Positions 9,195-20,924 of a stretch of DNA of 64,000 nt are shown piece after piece (position 1 is the first letter of the stretch; each line of letters begins with the position of its first letter). The DNA comes from Blastocladiella emersonii ATCC 22665 (Eukaryota; Blastocladiomycota; Blastocladiomycetes; Blastocladiales; Blastocladiaceae), in NCBI GenBank assembly GCA_025594325.1, contig JANHCV010000009.1, forward strand, positions 62,001 through 126,000. The letters run 5' to 3'. The notes beneath the pieces were generated by a model. It worked only from the letters and a program-made list of their open reading frames with translations. It was not told where the DNA came from and searched no databases. The position numbers were made by a program, and so were the translations under genes.

Positions 9195-12100
9195 ATGGAT
9201 TCAACTGCACTCGGCCTGCCCGCCGACGACGGCGCCGCGCTCGAGGCCTTCCCGCCCGCCGCCGCCGTGTGGGCCTCATCATCGGCCTCGCCATCACCCT
9301 TGCCCACCACGCCCTCGGGCTTCGCGCCGTCCAGCGGCGAGAGCGACGACGACGACGATGCGCCAACGGACCTCGCGGACCTCGGCTCGCCCGCCACGAC
9401 GCCGCGCACCCGCTCGCTGTCCATGCTGTCGTCAGCGACCCCCGCCACCGCCGACGCCCTTGCCGGCGACCTCGGCGACCGGTCCGCGCTGCACCCGCCG
9501 CTCGGTCCCGGCGAGGCGCCGGCGGACCCGGGCGCGTACCTGGCGCCGTCGCAGCGGTACCCGGTCGCGGGCCTGGTGCACGCCGCCGTGCAGGACGGCT
9601 ACGACGTGTTCGACGCCGCCGGGTACAAGTCGGTGCACGTCGCGCTGCAGGCGTACGGCGGCTGGGCCCACAAGCTCGCGACGCGCATCGACGCGCGCCT
9701 CGGCGTCTCGCCCGACGAGCGAACCACGCTGTCGCGCCTCGCACGCCACGGCATCACGCCCATGGATCTCGCGGCGGGGCTCGTACCGCCGCCCGTCCTC
9801 GACCGGTGGCGGCTCGACCGCAAGCGCGAGCAGGAGGAGGCGCTGCGCCGCGTCGAGGAGGAGGAGCGACGCCGGGTGCGCGAGGCGGCGGCTGCGGCGG
9901 CTGCCGCCAAGAAGCGCGCGGCCGCAAAGTCCAAGAAGCGCGTGAAACGCGCCGCGGGCGACGCGTCCGAGACCGCGACGGGTGCGGGCGCCGGCGACGC
10001 GCTCGATAGCGACGACGACGGCGACGTGCCGCTCCCCGACTACGCCGCGCTGCCCGGCGACGCCTACTTCCCCGACCAGGAAGCGCTGCCCAACCTCGAG
10101 CTCGAGGCGCCCGGAGAAGACGATGACGACGAGGTAGACGTGCGCGACGCGAGTGGCCGGCCGAGCACCGAGGACGACACTGCCTCGGCCGCCGCGCGGT
10201 CGTCGCAGTCGGCCTCGCCCAACCCGTGGACCGGCTCCCCCGTCCCCCGACCCGGCCGAGCCGCGCAATCGCCGTCGCCCTCGCTCGCGCGCGTCCAGCG
10301 CGGCCAGTCGCCGATGCGCGGCCGCGCCATGTCCGCGTCCAACGTGTCGCAGAAATCCGGCACCACCACCACCTCGTCTTCGTCGCCTTCCACCTCCAAA
10401 TCGCCCGCGCGCGGCCGGTCGCATAGCACCTCCGAGATCCCGACCTCGGCCGCCGCTGAGCCCGCCTTCGTGGGCCCGCCGCTCGTCTTCAACCGCGACG
10501 ACGTGCGGCACGCCGTGCTCGCCGACCTGTTCCTCGCCGCGGTGCACGACGGGCGGTACGATGCGCGGTCGCGCGTCGTCCTCAAGCGCGTCGCCGCGTG
10601 GCTTCTGCTGCAGCCCGATACGGACGCGCACGTCGCGGCCGTCGAGTTTGCCATGATCCCGCACACGGGCTTCTTCCGCGCGCTGCCGTCCGCCGCCGAC
10701 CGCGACTTTTCGCGCGACAAGACGGCGCGCAGCCGGCGCGACCGCGGGAAGCGCATGGTCGCTATGGCGGCGGCGGCCGTTGGTGGCGGGCTCGTGCTCG
10801 GGTTGTCGGCGGGGCTCGCGGCGCCGCTCATTGGCGCGGGGCTCGGTGCCGCGTTCACGGGCGTCGGGCTCACGGGTACCACGGCGTTCCTTAGCGGGAC
10901 CGGCGGCATGACGCTCATCACGACGGGGGCAGCTCTGACTGGATCGAGTACGTTTGACCGCGGCGCGCGATGTGAACTTGAACTCACCTCCATCCCGCGC
11001 ACACGTAGACGTCGCACGGACCAAGATGGGCAAGCGCATGGGCGGCGTCAACGAGTTCGGCTTCTACCCGGTCGCCGTGACGCAGCGCATGAACGTGGTG
11101 GTCTCGATTGGCGGGTGGCTGGCCAAGACGGACGAGCAGGCGTCGGATCTGAGTCTGCCGTTCTCGGTGCTCGAGGCGGTCGAAGGCGACCACTTTTCGG
11201 TGATCTGGGAGCCCGAGATGCTGCGCGAGCTCGGGTCGGCGCTCAAGATGATCGCGGGCGAGGTGATCAGCACGGCGGTGCAGCAGGCGCTCATGGTGAC
11301 GATGCTGCACTCGCTGCTGGCGGCGCTGGCGTGGCCGCTGGCGCTGCTCAAGATCGGGTACCTGATCGACAACCCGTGGCAGAACGCCCTGGCGCGGGCG
11401 AAGCGCGCGGGCCAGCTGCTGGCGGACCTGCTGATCCAGCACGTCCAGGAGGGCCGGCCCGTGACGCTGGTCGCGTACTCGCTCGGTGCGCGCGTGCTGC
11501 TGTACTGCCTGCTCGAGCTGGCCGAGAACAAGGCGTACGGGCTGGTCGAGGACGTGTTCATGTTCGGGTGCCCCGCGACGCCGTCGGCCGAGCAGTGGCG
11601 GCTCGCGCGCAGCGTGGTGGCGGGCCGGTTCGTCAACGGGTACGTGAGCAACGACTGGATCCTCGGGTTCCTGTTCCGCGCGTCGTCGGTGGCGTGGTCG
11701 GTCGCCGGCCTGGCACCCGCGCGCGCACCGCGCATCGAGGACGTGGACCTGACGGGTTTAGTCAATGGACACCTGTCGTACCGCGTCACGATGCCGCGGA
11801 TTCTCAAGCAGGTCGGGCTGAGCGTGTCGACGGACGACCCCGAGTTCCTGGTGAACCGCGACCGCGAGGCCGAGCACCGCATCGACGAGCAGGCGCGCAT
11901 CGCCAAGGAGCGCGACGCGGCCGAGCGCGACGCGCGCCGGCGCACGGGCAAGCGCGACGTGCTGTCGCACCTGCGCGATACGGAGCAGGGCGCCACGTCC
12001 GACTCGCTGTCGGTCATGTCGCGCGTCAAGCACGAGACGGCGGACCTGCTGGGCGGCAGCACCGAGTCGCTCCCGCCATCGTCGTCGTCGGTCGCCGCTT

Positions 12101-12363
12101 TCCCAGCACCTGAGCCAGGCCACGATCGGCTCGACGAGGACGAGTCGGTGGTCCCACCACCCATCCCGCCATCACCGTGGAGCGAGTCCAACGCTGCTGC
12201 TGCGCCGCCCTCGCCACCAGCACCGCCCACCCCACCGCCCAAGGAACCAGCACCCGTGTTCGACGCGGGCGACGAGGCCAACCCGTGGGCGAGCGCCGGC
12301 GCGCTGCCCTCGCCATCGCCGACGGTGCCGTCCCCGCCGCAGCCGTCGTACCGGCGCTTCTGA
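9195..12363 (+). CDS. DUF726/TMCO4-family alpha/beta-hydrolase-like membrane protein
   Basis: Exons 9195..10947 and 11009..12363 (61-nt intron) give 1035 residues. The first half is acidic and Ser/Pro-rich with a Glu/Arg/Ala coiled-coil stretch (EEEERRRVREAAAA). Hydrophobic Gly/Ala-rich segments follow (AAAAVGGGLVLGLSAGLAAP and GAALTGSS) and then the conserved core: NEFGFYPVAVTQRMNVVVSI, IDNPWQNALARAKRAGQLLA, VTLVAYSLGARVLLYCLLEL, GLVEDVFMFGCPA and VAGRFVNGYVSNDWILGF. The YSLGA elbow puts the putative nucleophile at Ser742. The family includes human TMCO4 and yeast Mil1, which binds a clathrin-adaptor subunit; no enzymatic reaction is established. The tail is Pro-rich. Start chosen for its CACCATGG context after a long 5' leader. 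Confidence 0.85.
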
Positions 12364-12908
12364 TTAATAAATGATGCATGAGACGCGCGACGCGTCCCTC
12401 ACAGGAGCCACCACGGGCGGCGCACGCAGGAGGCGCAGGAGCGGCTGCGTCATGATGCACGCGCGCAAATGGCAGGGATCCCCTCCCGAACACGTTCCGC
12501 CCACAATGTCTCCCATGTCTCGCGCTGACGAAGCAAGCGATTGGCAGGTCGGGGAAGCGTGAAGCGCTGGCCAATGAGCGCGCGCGGCGTGGGTGTCGCT
12601 CGGGGGGTCGCTCCGATCACCGTGCACGTGACCCTCCGCTGCGTTCTGGCGTCGCGAACCCTGTTGCGAACCCGCGCGAGCTTATCGTTCGCCTCAGCGT
12701 TCGCCTCGCCACCGTTGCGGCCGTCGCCACCGCACAGCGCTACTTAAACGCCGGCCGCCCCGCCTCCCCTCTCTCTGATCAGGTTCAACGAAGTCCTCTG
12801 CCCTTCGCTCGCCCACTTGCTCCCTTGCACTCGTTGCTCGCCTGCTGCCTTGCGCACTCTCCTCCTGATCCGCCGCCACCCGACCTTGCTCGACTCCGAT
12901 CCGCCACC
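12364..12908. other. Gap, 545 bp
   Basis: 3' flank of the DUF726 gene and promoter of the first barrel gene. A CTTAAA motif at 12743 lies 166 bp before the ATG and a CT-rich stretch follows it. No gene seen. Confidence 0.4.
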
Positions 12909-14227
12909 ATGAAGACCACCGCCCTGATCGCCGCCATCGCCGTTGCCTCGACCGCCGTCGCCTCGGTCGACGCCGCCGCCCAGCCCGCCTTCTCGGGCCG
13001 CGTGTCGCACTCGTCGGTCCTCGCCCCCTCGACGCTCGTCCGCCGCGACCGCACCACCCACTACTCGGTACGCCTCCCCTCGCCTACCGTCGGTGATCCG
13101 ATCCGATCCGGTCCGATCGCTCACACTCTCTTTGTCCCACATAGCCCGGAGTCGGCCTCGGCGCCTGCGGCAAGCAGAACTCGGACTCGGAGATGGTCGT
13201 TGCCCTCAACCGCGCCCAGTTCGACACCATGACGCCCAACGGCAACCCCAACAAGAACGCCTACTGCAACTCGTGCGTGCAGCTGTCCAACGGCGCCAAG
13301 ACGGCCATGGCCCAGATCGTCGACTCGTGCCCCGGCTGCCCCTCGGGCGGCCTCGACGTCTCGCCCTCGCTCTTCCAGGTCTTTGCCGACCTCGGCGTCG
13401 GCGTCCTCGACCTGCAGTGGCGCTTCGCCCCCTGCGGCGGTGCCGCTGTCGCTGAGACGGCTGCCGTGACCGTCGCTGCTGCTGCCCCCGCTGTCGACAC
13501 CAACGCCCAGGCCGAGGCCGCTGCCCAGGCCAAGGCTGCCGCTGACCGTGCCGCCAAGGCCAAGGCCGACGAGGAGCGTGCGGCCCAGGAGAAGGCTGCC
13601 GCTGAGCGTGCTGCTCAAGCCAAGTCCGACGAGGAGCGTGCGGCCCAGGAGAAGGCTGCCGCCGAGCGCGCTGCTCAGGCCAAGGCCGACGAGGAGCGTG
13701 CTGCCCAGGCCAAGTCCGACGAGGAGCGTGCAGCCCAGGAGCGTGCCGCCGCCGCCAAGGCCGACGAGGAGCGCAACGCGCAGGCCAAGGCCGACGCCGA
13801 GAACCAGGCCCGCAAGGAGGCCGAGGAGGCTGCCGCCCGCGCCGCTGCTGCCCGCTCCAACGAGCCCGTGTCGACGCCCTCGCCCACGCCCTCGCCCGTC
13901 GACGACGTGACCGTGCTCGGTACCCCCGTCTTCGACAACGGTGTCGTTGCCACCGCCACCACGGCCGCGACCGCGACCGCTACCTCGACGGCCATCCCCT
14001 CGATCGACAACTGGCGCTCGCACGGCGCCGAGGGCTGGTACCGCCACCGCGTCGCCGAGGACATGAGCCTCCCCGCCAAGGCCGACGACGAGACCATCAC
14101 CACCGCGTCCAACGACGACGTCGAGAAGGCCGCCGCCGAGCACAAGGCCGCCTACAACGAGCGCGTCAAGTACATGGAGGCCCTGTTCCGGATGATCTTC
14201 CAGCGCCTCGCCGGCAAGTCCGAGTAA
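12909..14227 (+). CDS. Secreted double-psi beta-barrel protein with charged helical tail
   Basis: Exons 12909..13067 and 13145..14227 encode 413 residues. A signal peptide (MKTTALIAAIAVASTAVA) is followed by the barrel: PGVGLGACGKQ, MVVALN, YCNSC, IVDSCPGCPSGGLDVSPSLFQVFADL and LQWRF. These are the landmarks of the expansin/barwin/RlpA-like fold, which in fungi occurs in secreted wall-associated proteins; no catalytic pair can be claimed. Residues about 120-240 are a repetitive Ala/Lys/Glu/Arg helix (units such as AKADEERAAQEKAAAERAAQ), probably a long rod. A Ser/Pro/Thr linker and a polar C-terminus follow, with no GPI signal. The phase-0 intron just before the GLGAC motif is shared with the other barrel genes here. 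Confidence 0.75.
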
Positions 14228-16074
14228 GGTCCTCGAGCTCGGTCATCCGCCACCCCACCACCTCCACCACCACCACCACCGTGTCCGCGCGCGTGCTCGT
14301 CGGCTTCTTCCCTCGGGTACGCGCTGCTCCTCGCCCATCGATCTGGTCTCGGTCGACCCGCGCGGGCGTGCTGCCGCTGTTCCAGTGGCGCCCGTCCGTC
14401 GCAGGCTCACCCGGGTCTACGGCGACGCGGTGCGGTGCGGCGGGCCCCCCAAGCTCGCCTCTCCCTCCCACCCCCCTCCCGGATCAAGACTTTTTCGCTG
14501 TTTTTTCTGTCCCACCTTTTTGTTTGCTCGCCCTCTCTCCCTCCCCTTGATCCGGGCCCGTTCACCAGCGGGTGCGTCGGCGCTTTCGACCGACGCGCCT
14601 GTTCCATGGCCGCTCTGGTATGGACGTGCTGGTGGCGCCTCGCAGCATCTCGTCACACTCGCGTGTCTCTCGTGGACTCAACCGTGGCGCTGTGCACCAA
14701 ACCTCGGCGACTTTCGTAGTCGTCGTTGCTTGGGCGGGGTCCTTCCTCCACTTCTCTCCTCTCCTCTCCCTCGTGTGCTGTCTGTCCGTCTTTTTACCCC
14801 CCACTCTGTCTGTCCTGTCGTGCTCCCCATACATTTTGAAATCGTTTCTGTGCCATCTTTGTCCCTTGTGCGTCGTCGATCGGTGAGCGAGCGTAGTGGC
14901 GCAGCGGGATCAGTAAGCCGATCACACGCACGTGATCCGTTGCTGGGTGGCTTTGAGCTGAGCTTTTCGCGATGGCTCGCTCCTAAGCAGTTCTCTCTCC
15001 CCCAGACTATCGCCATTGATGCTCAGGGAATACGTGATGTCACTTAAAGACCTTGACAGATAAACGGGAGCACACAGCTGTCCGTGTGCGACCGTCCGTG
15101 CGCGGCCATCCGTGCAGCGACGGCTCACCCGCGCTGCCCTCTTGACCACGCGACGAATTGGCCCAGGTGACGCTTGCCCTTCGTCGACGCCCACGATTAC
15201 GTTGATATTTGTCCGCGTCGCGTCGCGACGAGAAGCGTCCGTTCGTGCTCCGGGCCGCCGGCCCTCGTGAGTATGACCCGTTGATGGACGCGGTGCGGCG
15301 GCCAGCGTTAGGCGCGGGCGGCGAGGGCTCATCTTCAGCAACACGCGATGCTTGAGGAGCCGCGCACGTCGAGACTGGCGCGCAGTCAAGTACCGCGTCG
15401 CGGCCATGGCGCGTTCTTCACCGCACGCTTCTTGCTGGCTCATCCCGCCTTGGTTGAGGACAGTGGACTGCACGCAACCGAGAGAGGCATCACTGCTGCC
15501 GCGCTTAAGCTCACCCATGAGGCCGACTTGCACGGCTGCGCAGCCGAGCATGCTCGGAGGACAGTCGCGACGTGACGCAAAGGGCTTGTCCCAGCACCGC
15601 GCACTTGAGTGCAGCTCGCGTCCTTGTGACCGCGACGCGATTCTCATGCCAGGCCTCCTCGCGGCCCTTCTCACGCGACAGAGCACACGAGGATCGTGGT
15701 GAAGCAAGGGTGGTCACAGCGCGTCACCCTTGCGACCACGAGCGGGCGGAAAAGCCGACGCGGTGTTCATGTCAGGGTCAGCGGCGCAAGCACCCTCCAC
15801 CTTCCCCTTGCGATGCAGTCGTTTCAGATCCGAGATTCGATGGCCCCGCGTGGCACCAATCAAGCACTGTGGCCGGCCGACCTGCCCGACCTACCCGACT
15901 TGGGCAGAGTGGCGGAATCCGTGCGGTCGCCGTTTCCCAGCCGCGGCGTTGCAAGAGCAGAACAAGGAGAAGGCGCGCCTCGCGGGCTGGAGGACCGACC
16001 TATAAAGCTGATCGCGGCCTTCTAGCACTCTTCTCTTCTCTTTCTCCGCGTCAACACATGATACTAGACTCGCA
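14228..16074. other. Long gene-free stretch, 1847 bp
   Basis: The first 700 bp are C/T-rich on the plus strand and probably contain 3'-untranslated sequence of the barrel gene. ORFs up to about 260 codons exist on both strands but have no recognisable motif and a composition like the shadows of real genes. The last 80 bp hold the promoter of the next barrel gene. No tRNA or repeat seen. Confidence 0.4.
16001..16006 (+). promoter_or_regulatory. TATA box of second barrel gene
   Basis: TATAAA followed by GC, 69-74 bp upstream of the ATG at 16075. The same YATAAAG core precedes several other genes in the window. Confidence 0.55.
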
Positions 16075-17074
16075 ATGATGCACTCGACGATGCTGCTCTC
16101 GCCCCTAGCGCTCCTCGCGGCCGCGATCGCGCTGCTCGCCTCCACCTCGGTCGAGGCGCTGCCGCGCTCCACCGAGTTCTTCCACGGCTACGCGCGCGGC
16201 GGCTTCACCCCGCGCGTCACCGAGGCCAAGGGCATGGTCCGCCGCGATATCACGGGCCGCGCGACCTGGTACGACGTACGTAGTCGACGGTGTGCCGCTC
16301 GATCCGCCAGGAGTGGCGCTCACACGCGCTCGATCGCGCGCAGGTCGGCGTCGGCCTCGGCTCGTGCCTGTGGTACAACACCAACGAGGAGGACGTGGTC
16401 GCGCTCGCGCCCAACCACTACTCCAAGGACAAGTGCGGGAAGTGTACGTGTGGCCCTCTTTGCACGAATTGGGGTGAATTGGTCGCTGATCTGACCGCGC
16501 CGACGCCTCCGACCACCTCCCACCCCTTCCCCACTCCCAAAATTAAGGCGTTATCATGACGAACGGCAAGGTTACGCATACGGCTACTGTGGTTGACTGG
16601 TGCGGCGACTTTAATCGTTTCCATCCCGATGGCGAGCCGTACTGCCCCGACGACATGCTCGACCTGTCGCCCTCGCTCTACGCCAAGTTCGAAGACCTCT
16701 CGACCGGCAAGTTCCAGATCTCCTAGAAGTTCTGCGACGAGACCGAGGCCGCCCGCTCGGCCGGCGTCACGCCCACGGCCAACAGCGCCGCCGAGAGCGC
16801 CGCTTCGCGCTCGGCCGCCGCCGCGGCCGTTCCGGTCCCCGCTGCTCCCGCCGCTGCAGCCCCGGCCTCGACCACCACGACGCGCGCCGCTGCCGCCGCC
16901 ACGCCCACGGGCACGCGCCGCTGGCGCAACCGCAACCGCAACCGCTCGCAGGTCGACGGCGTGTCCGCCGCCACCACGACCGGCGACGCGACCAGCGGCG
17001 CCTCGTCCATCAACTACCTCGGCGGCCTCATGGACTCGATCGTCGACGAGCTCGCGACGGGCAAGAAGCAGTAA
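16075..17074 (+). pseudogene. Double-psi beta-barrel gene with TAG at the conserved Trp codon
   Basis: Exons 16075..16275, 16344..16443 and 16548..17074 join in frame. The product has a signal peptide (LLSPLALLAAAIALLAS), then VGVGLGSCLWYN, VVALAPNHY, CGKC, VVDWCGDF and LDLSPSLYAKFEDL. At 16724-16726 the frame meets TAG in QIS-stop-KFC, exactly where the sister genes have Trp (LQWRF, LKWAFC, IQWTRV). TGG to TAG is one base change. The frame then stays open for 115 more codons, to TAA at 17072, with coherent Ala/Ser/Thr-rich and RRWRNRNRNRS sequence. Options: a young pseudogene, a truncated 159-residue product, readthrough, A-to-I editing of UAG to UGG, or a sequencing error. It also has one intron more than its sisters. 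Call it pseudogene only provisionally. Confidence 0.6.
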
Positions 17075-17772
17075 ACGTGCACGCGCACCACGTTCATTTG
17101 TCCCACCACCCCCACCCCGCCACCCACACCCACTCGTCCACTTCTTCAATTGCACGTTTGCATGTCTCCCACGCCCTCATTCTCGCGTTCCTTTCTCTTC
17201 TCGGCTCGGATCGGTGCACTCGGTGGGCTGGGCTATGGCGGCCGGCTCCCGGTGGCCGCCGTGTCGCGGTGCCGCTGCTCGCCGTGGCCGTGGTCGATGG
17301 CCAGGCCACCGCGTCCAAGGCCACGCGTGGCCGTGATGAGTTTCGAGTCGAGGCCGGTTTGATTTCCCGAATATACCGCGTTTGCTGTGTGAACCTCCAC
17401 GTCCCGATGAGCGACGCGCTCGTCAGAGCCGACGATCGATGATCCGTCCACCGAAGGGACCCTCCTCCTCCCACGGCGATGATGATGACGGATGATTGGC
17501 CAGCGCCAAGACCGATGACGGCGGACGCGTCATGTTGCGCACACGAGAACGGTCGGCAGCGTTGTCCGACAGCTCGCGCGCGAGGAGGAAGGTTGTCGGG
17601 TCGGATCCTGGGCGCGATTCCTTTGTCTTTGGAGGGCCGCTTCGGGAAAGGAACAGGAAGCTTGTGCACCGTGCCGACCCATAAAGCGCGCGGGAGGTGG
17701 CGGGCAGAGTCGCTTCTCTCTCTCGATCATCGAACACCGACAACTGTAGATCGCATACCCACCCACGACACG
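17075..17772. other. Gap, 698 bp
   Basis: 3' flank of the TAG-bearing barrel gene and promoter of the next one. Nothing gene-like; TATA-like box at 17680. Confidence 0.4.
17680..17685 (+). promoter_or_regulatory. TATA-like box (CATAAA) of third barrel gene
   Basis: CATAAAG, 88-93 bp before the ATG at 17773, in a context (gacc-ATAAAGC) very like the box at 16001. Confidence 0.4.
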
Positions 17773-18354
17773 ATGCGCTCGATTGCCGCTCTCGCCCTCG
17801 TCATCGCAGCGCTCGTCGCCGTGGCGGCCGCGCTGCCCAAGCAGACCGCCTTCAGCCCCATGTCGCTCACGCCCGGGTTCACGCCGGCGGCCAAGCTCAC
17901 GGCGCGTGGTTCGCGGGCCACCTTCTATGACGTACGTCGCACACACACTCCGCCGCTTCAACCACGTCGCTCACACACGACACCGATCGGCGCGCGCGTG
18001 TAGACGCAGGTCGGGCGCGGGTCGTGCGGGTGGTTCAACATGAACGACCAGCACGTGGTGGCCATGAACGCGGCGCAGTACTCGCCCGAGCTGTGCGGCC
18101 GGTGCATCGTCGTGTCGTCGGACGACGACTGCGTCCGCGTCAACGCCGAGATCGTCGACCTGTGCCCGGGCTGCCCGATGGGCGGCCTCGACACCACCCC
18201 CGGCCTGTTCCAGCAGTTTGCGCCGCTCGACAAGGGCGTGCTGTCGCTCAAGTGGGCCTTCTGCGAGGACGCGCCCGCCCCGCCCGCTGACCTGTCGCAC
18301 TGCAACGGCGGCGGCAGCTCGGGCAACGAGTGGGAGGGCGAGTGGGAGAAGTAA
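17773..18354 (+). CDS. Small secreted double-psi beta-barrel protein
   Basis: Exons 17773..17931 and 18004..18354 encode 169 residues, essentially a signal peptide plus one barrel. The signal peptide is MRSIAALALVIAALVAVAAA. Barrel landmarks are VGRGSCGWFN, VVAMNAAQYS, CGRC, EIVDLCPGCPMGGLD, PGLFQQFAPL and LSLKWAFC. The C-terminus is short, Gly/Glu-rich, with no anchor. It is the closest relative of the minus-strand gene at 19102-19760, with which it converges; both have ELCGRCIV/SDCGRCIV and end shortly after DLSHC. Probably a wall or extracellular protein; ligand unknown. The acceptor could be the TAG at 18001 (used here) or the CAG six bases later; both keep the frame. Confidence 0.75.
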
Positions 18355-19101
18355 GCCCGTCCCGCCGATCCCATGTGGTGCAGTCGCCGAGGCCACCGAC
18401 TCCCACGCTACGGCCTGTCGCTTGGGCCCGCGATGAGGTCAAGTCGGCCACGGCCGCGACGCCGGCGCCCTCACGGTCCTCGGGCGGTCGCGTCGTGACG
18501 AGGGCATGGATCCTCGCACGTCAGCCCACGGACTGAGTGCATGTCCGTTGTGTTACATTTTGCGCGTTGTTGTGTTGCATAATTTTGCTCAATGCATGTG
18601 GTTTCATGTGTACTGCATCGAAACTTAAGTCTGAGTTGGAGCGAGAGAACGTGAGCGAGCACCGCGATGAGTGGGTGACGCGTCGCGCGACGCATTGCAC
18701 ATGCCACGCACACGACGAAGACCGATCCAACGTGACAAATGAATGATGTGATTGAATGAATGGTAGGACAAACTATGCAATGAGAACACATTCCGACCGT
18801 CGCGGCTCGAGCCGCTCGGCCAACCCGAAGACGCCCGAGGCGCCAACTGGGCCGGCCGGCCGTCGAGTCGCGACACGCGCGTCATGCGATGATGTGCGAG
18901 ATCTCGCCCGCGCCGCGCGGCCGAGGTACACGCCGTCGTAGCGACCGAGTCCTCGAGACCGCATTGGGCGAGCGAGTGGATGCGCGAGGTGTGCGAGTGA
19001 GGAGGTACACGGCGCCAGCGCCGATGCACTTCTTGATGAGCGAAACCGCCGTCGGACCATGGCCAGCCACGGGCGACGCGGGCGCCGTCGTCTTGAACTG
19101 C
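18355..19101. other. Convergent gap, 747 bp
   Basis: 3' flanks of two converging barrel genes. An AT-richer stretch (about 18540-18620 and 18730-18790) probably carries polyadenylation signals. No gene. Confidence 0.4.
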
Positions 19102-19760
19102 TTACTTGGCGCAGTGCGAGAGGTCCTTGGGCGCGGGCGGCGCCGAGTCGCAGTACGCCCACTTGAGCGAGATGACGCCGACGTCAAGCGACGCAAACTG
19201 CTGGAACAGGCCGGGCACCACGTCGACGCCGCCCGACGGGCAACCGGGGCACCGGTCCACGATCGTCGCCTCGTGCCGCACGCAGTTGTCGTCCGTCGTC
19301 AGCACGATGCACCGCCCGCAGTCCGACTGCTTGTACTGCGCCGAGTTCATGGCCACAACCGCCTGCGTGTTCTTGGACTGCAGCCCGCATGAGCCGAGAC
19401 CGACTTCGGTCTACACACGCGTGAGCGGGATGGGCGGGTGAGACGGCGTTCAAGGAGAGCGGGCGGACGGCGGCGGCGAGTGATCGCCCGCGTGATGACG
19501 CAGGGCGACGCGTCGCGGGCGTCGGTGCACGAGCGCGAAGGAAGACGTACGTCGTAGTAGGTCGCACGCGCGCCGCGCGCGGCCAGCTTGGATGCGGACT
19601 CGGCCGCGCGGTGGGCAACCTCGGCCGCGGGCGTGTAGCCGAAGCCGGGGCGCACCGTCGCCGTCGTGTACACGTTGGCCTTGGGGAGCGCCGACGTCGA
19701 CGTGACGAGGAGGGCAGCCGCGATGAGGGCGAGGGAGAGGACGGCGGTGATGGAGCGCAT
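19102..19760 (-). CDS. Small secreted double-psi beta-barrel protein (paralogue)
   Basis: Exons 19760..19551 and 19410..19102 encode 172 residues. The signal peptide is MRSITAVLSLALIAAALLVT. After ATYYD comes the conserved phase-0 intron (GTACGT...GTGTAG), then TEVGLGSCGLQ, VVAMNSAQYK, CGRC, TIVDRCPGCPSGGVD, PGLFQQFASL and ISLKWAYC, ending with DLSHCAK. It is near-collinear with the gene at 17773-18354, so the two are an inverted duplicate pair. Confidence 0.75.
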
Positions 19761-19906
19761 TGTGGAATGTGTGTGTGAGAGGGAAGAAGGGTTATCTAGT
19801 CGCTGCAGGGAGATGGCGACGAGGGAGGGAGCAAGGTGATGCGTGTGTGTGTTGATGCGTTTGGTAAAGTGAGAGAGCGGGGGGCTCGAGCGACCCGGTC
19901 CGCCCA

Positions 19907-19912
19907 TTTATA
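19907..19912 (-). promoter_or_regulatory. TATA box of the minus-strand barrel gene
   Basis: TATAAA on the minus strand, about 147 bp upstream of the start at 19760. Confidence 0.45.
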
Positions 19913-20055
19913 CCGCGAGGGCCTGCCTGCCTCCTTGCTGGCGGGCATGGTGAGCGGTGAGGTGAGCGACTCTGACGCGGCGCGGGTCACGCCGCTGGGA
20001 ACGCAGTCGCCCGGCCGGGTGGGAGACGCGTTGATCACTTTCCTCCGGTGGCCGT

Positions 20056-20924
20056 GTGGCGCAACGCGTCGTACCGGCCGCGCGGTCCGAGGTCGCCCCC
20101 TGTCGCACGTCCAACTACGCCAAGTATGTGCGCGACAACCTCGAGGGCTACCAGGTCGAGGCGCTCAACCAGGTCAACGCCTGTACGTCATGCTCTCGCT
20201 TGCCGCGACCGCGATCCGCCACCGTGATCCCGCCGCCGTGATCATGCGCTGATCCCGTCGTCAATCCCGATCCGCTTCTAGGGCGCGCGACGCAGGGCTC
20301 CGGCGCCGTGTGCCTCAACGCCATGCTCAACGAGGCCGCGCAGGTGCAGGCCGACGACATGGCGCGCCACAGCCGCCTCGAGCATACGGGCACCGACGGC
20401 CGCGACCCCTTCCAGCGCATCCGCGCCGCGGGCTACGAACACGGCGCCGCCTCTGGTACGCACTGCTATCGCTAGCTGCTGCCGATCGTGGAGCCTAACC
20501 TAACCGGTGTGTAGAGAACATTGCGTACGGCTACATCTCGGCCGGGTACGGCGGTCCGACGCCGGCCATCAACGCCTGGAAGAAGTCGGCTGGACATGCC
20601 AAGAACATGCGCTCGACCGCGGTCTCGCAGATGGGCCTTGCCTACGCTGTCGGCGCGTGCCCCAACAACCGCGCCAACCAGTGCGGTTTCTGGGCCCAGG
20701 TGTTCGCGTCCAACAACAAGGGCTACCCGTGCAGCTCGCAGGCCGACAACGACCCCAAGCCGGCGCCCGAGCCCAAGCCGGAGCCGCCAAAGCCCAAGCC
20801 GAAGGCGACCAACTCCCACGAGCAGCACTACGAGCACGCGTTGTTCGACTCGGAGACGATGGCCGGTCCATCACCCGACTCGGAAGAAGGCTCCATGGGC
20901 CGGACCACCCGCCAAGACGCGTGA
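20056..20924 (+). CDS. CAP/SCP-domain protein, 5' end not found
   Basis: Exons about 20056..20182, 20282..20455 and 20515..20924 join in frame. The sequence has the CAP (SCP/PR-1/YkwD) pattern: YQVEALNQVNAWRA, LNEAAQVQADDMARHSRLEH, DPFQRIRAAGY, ENIAYGY, AINAWKKSAGH and NQCGFWAQVFAS, then a Pro/Lys-rich tail. CAP proteins are secreted; many bind sterols or lipids. The frame is closed by TGA at 20032 and has no ATG after it, and no upstream exon with a signal peptide is visible before the promoter of the neighbouring barrel gene. The gene is therefore either 5'-truncated or has a first exon I cannot find. GTG at 20056 marks the first in-frame position, not a start. Confidence 0.65.

Noticed and set aside
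9432-11051. 539-codon frame opposite the DUF726 gene
   Set aside because: Arg/Gly-rich shadow of the plus-strand coding sequence without any domain.
14922-15707. 261-codon minus-strand frame in the long gap after the first barrel gene
   Set aside because: No motif, no plausible promoter or intron pattern, and Arg-rich composition like other shadows. Transcription data could revive it.
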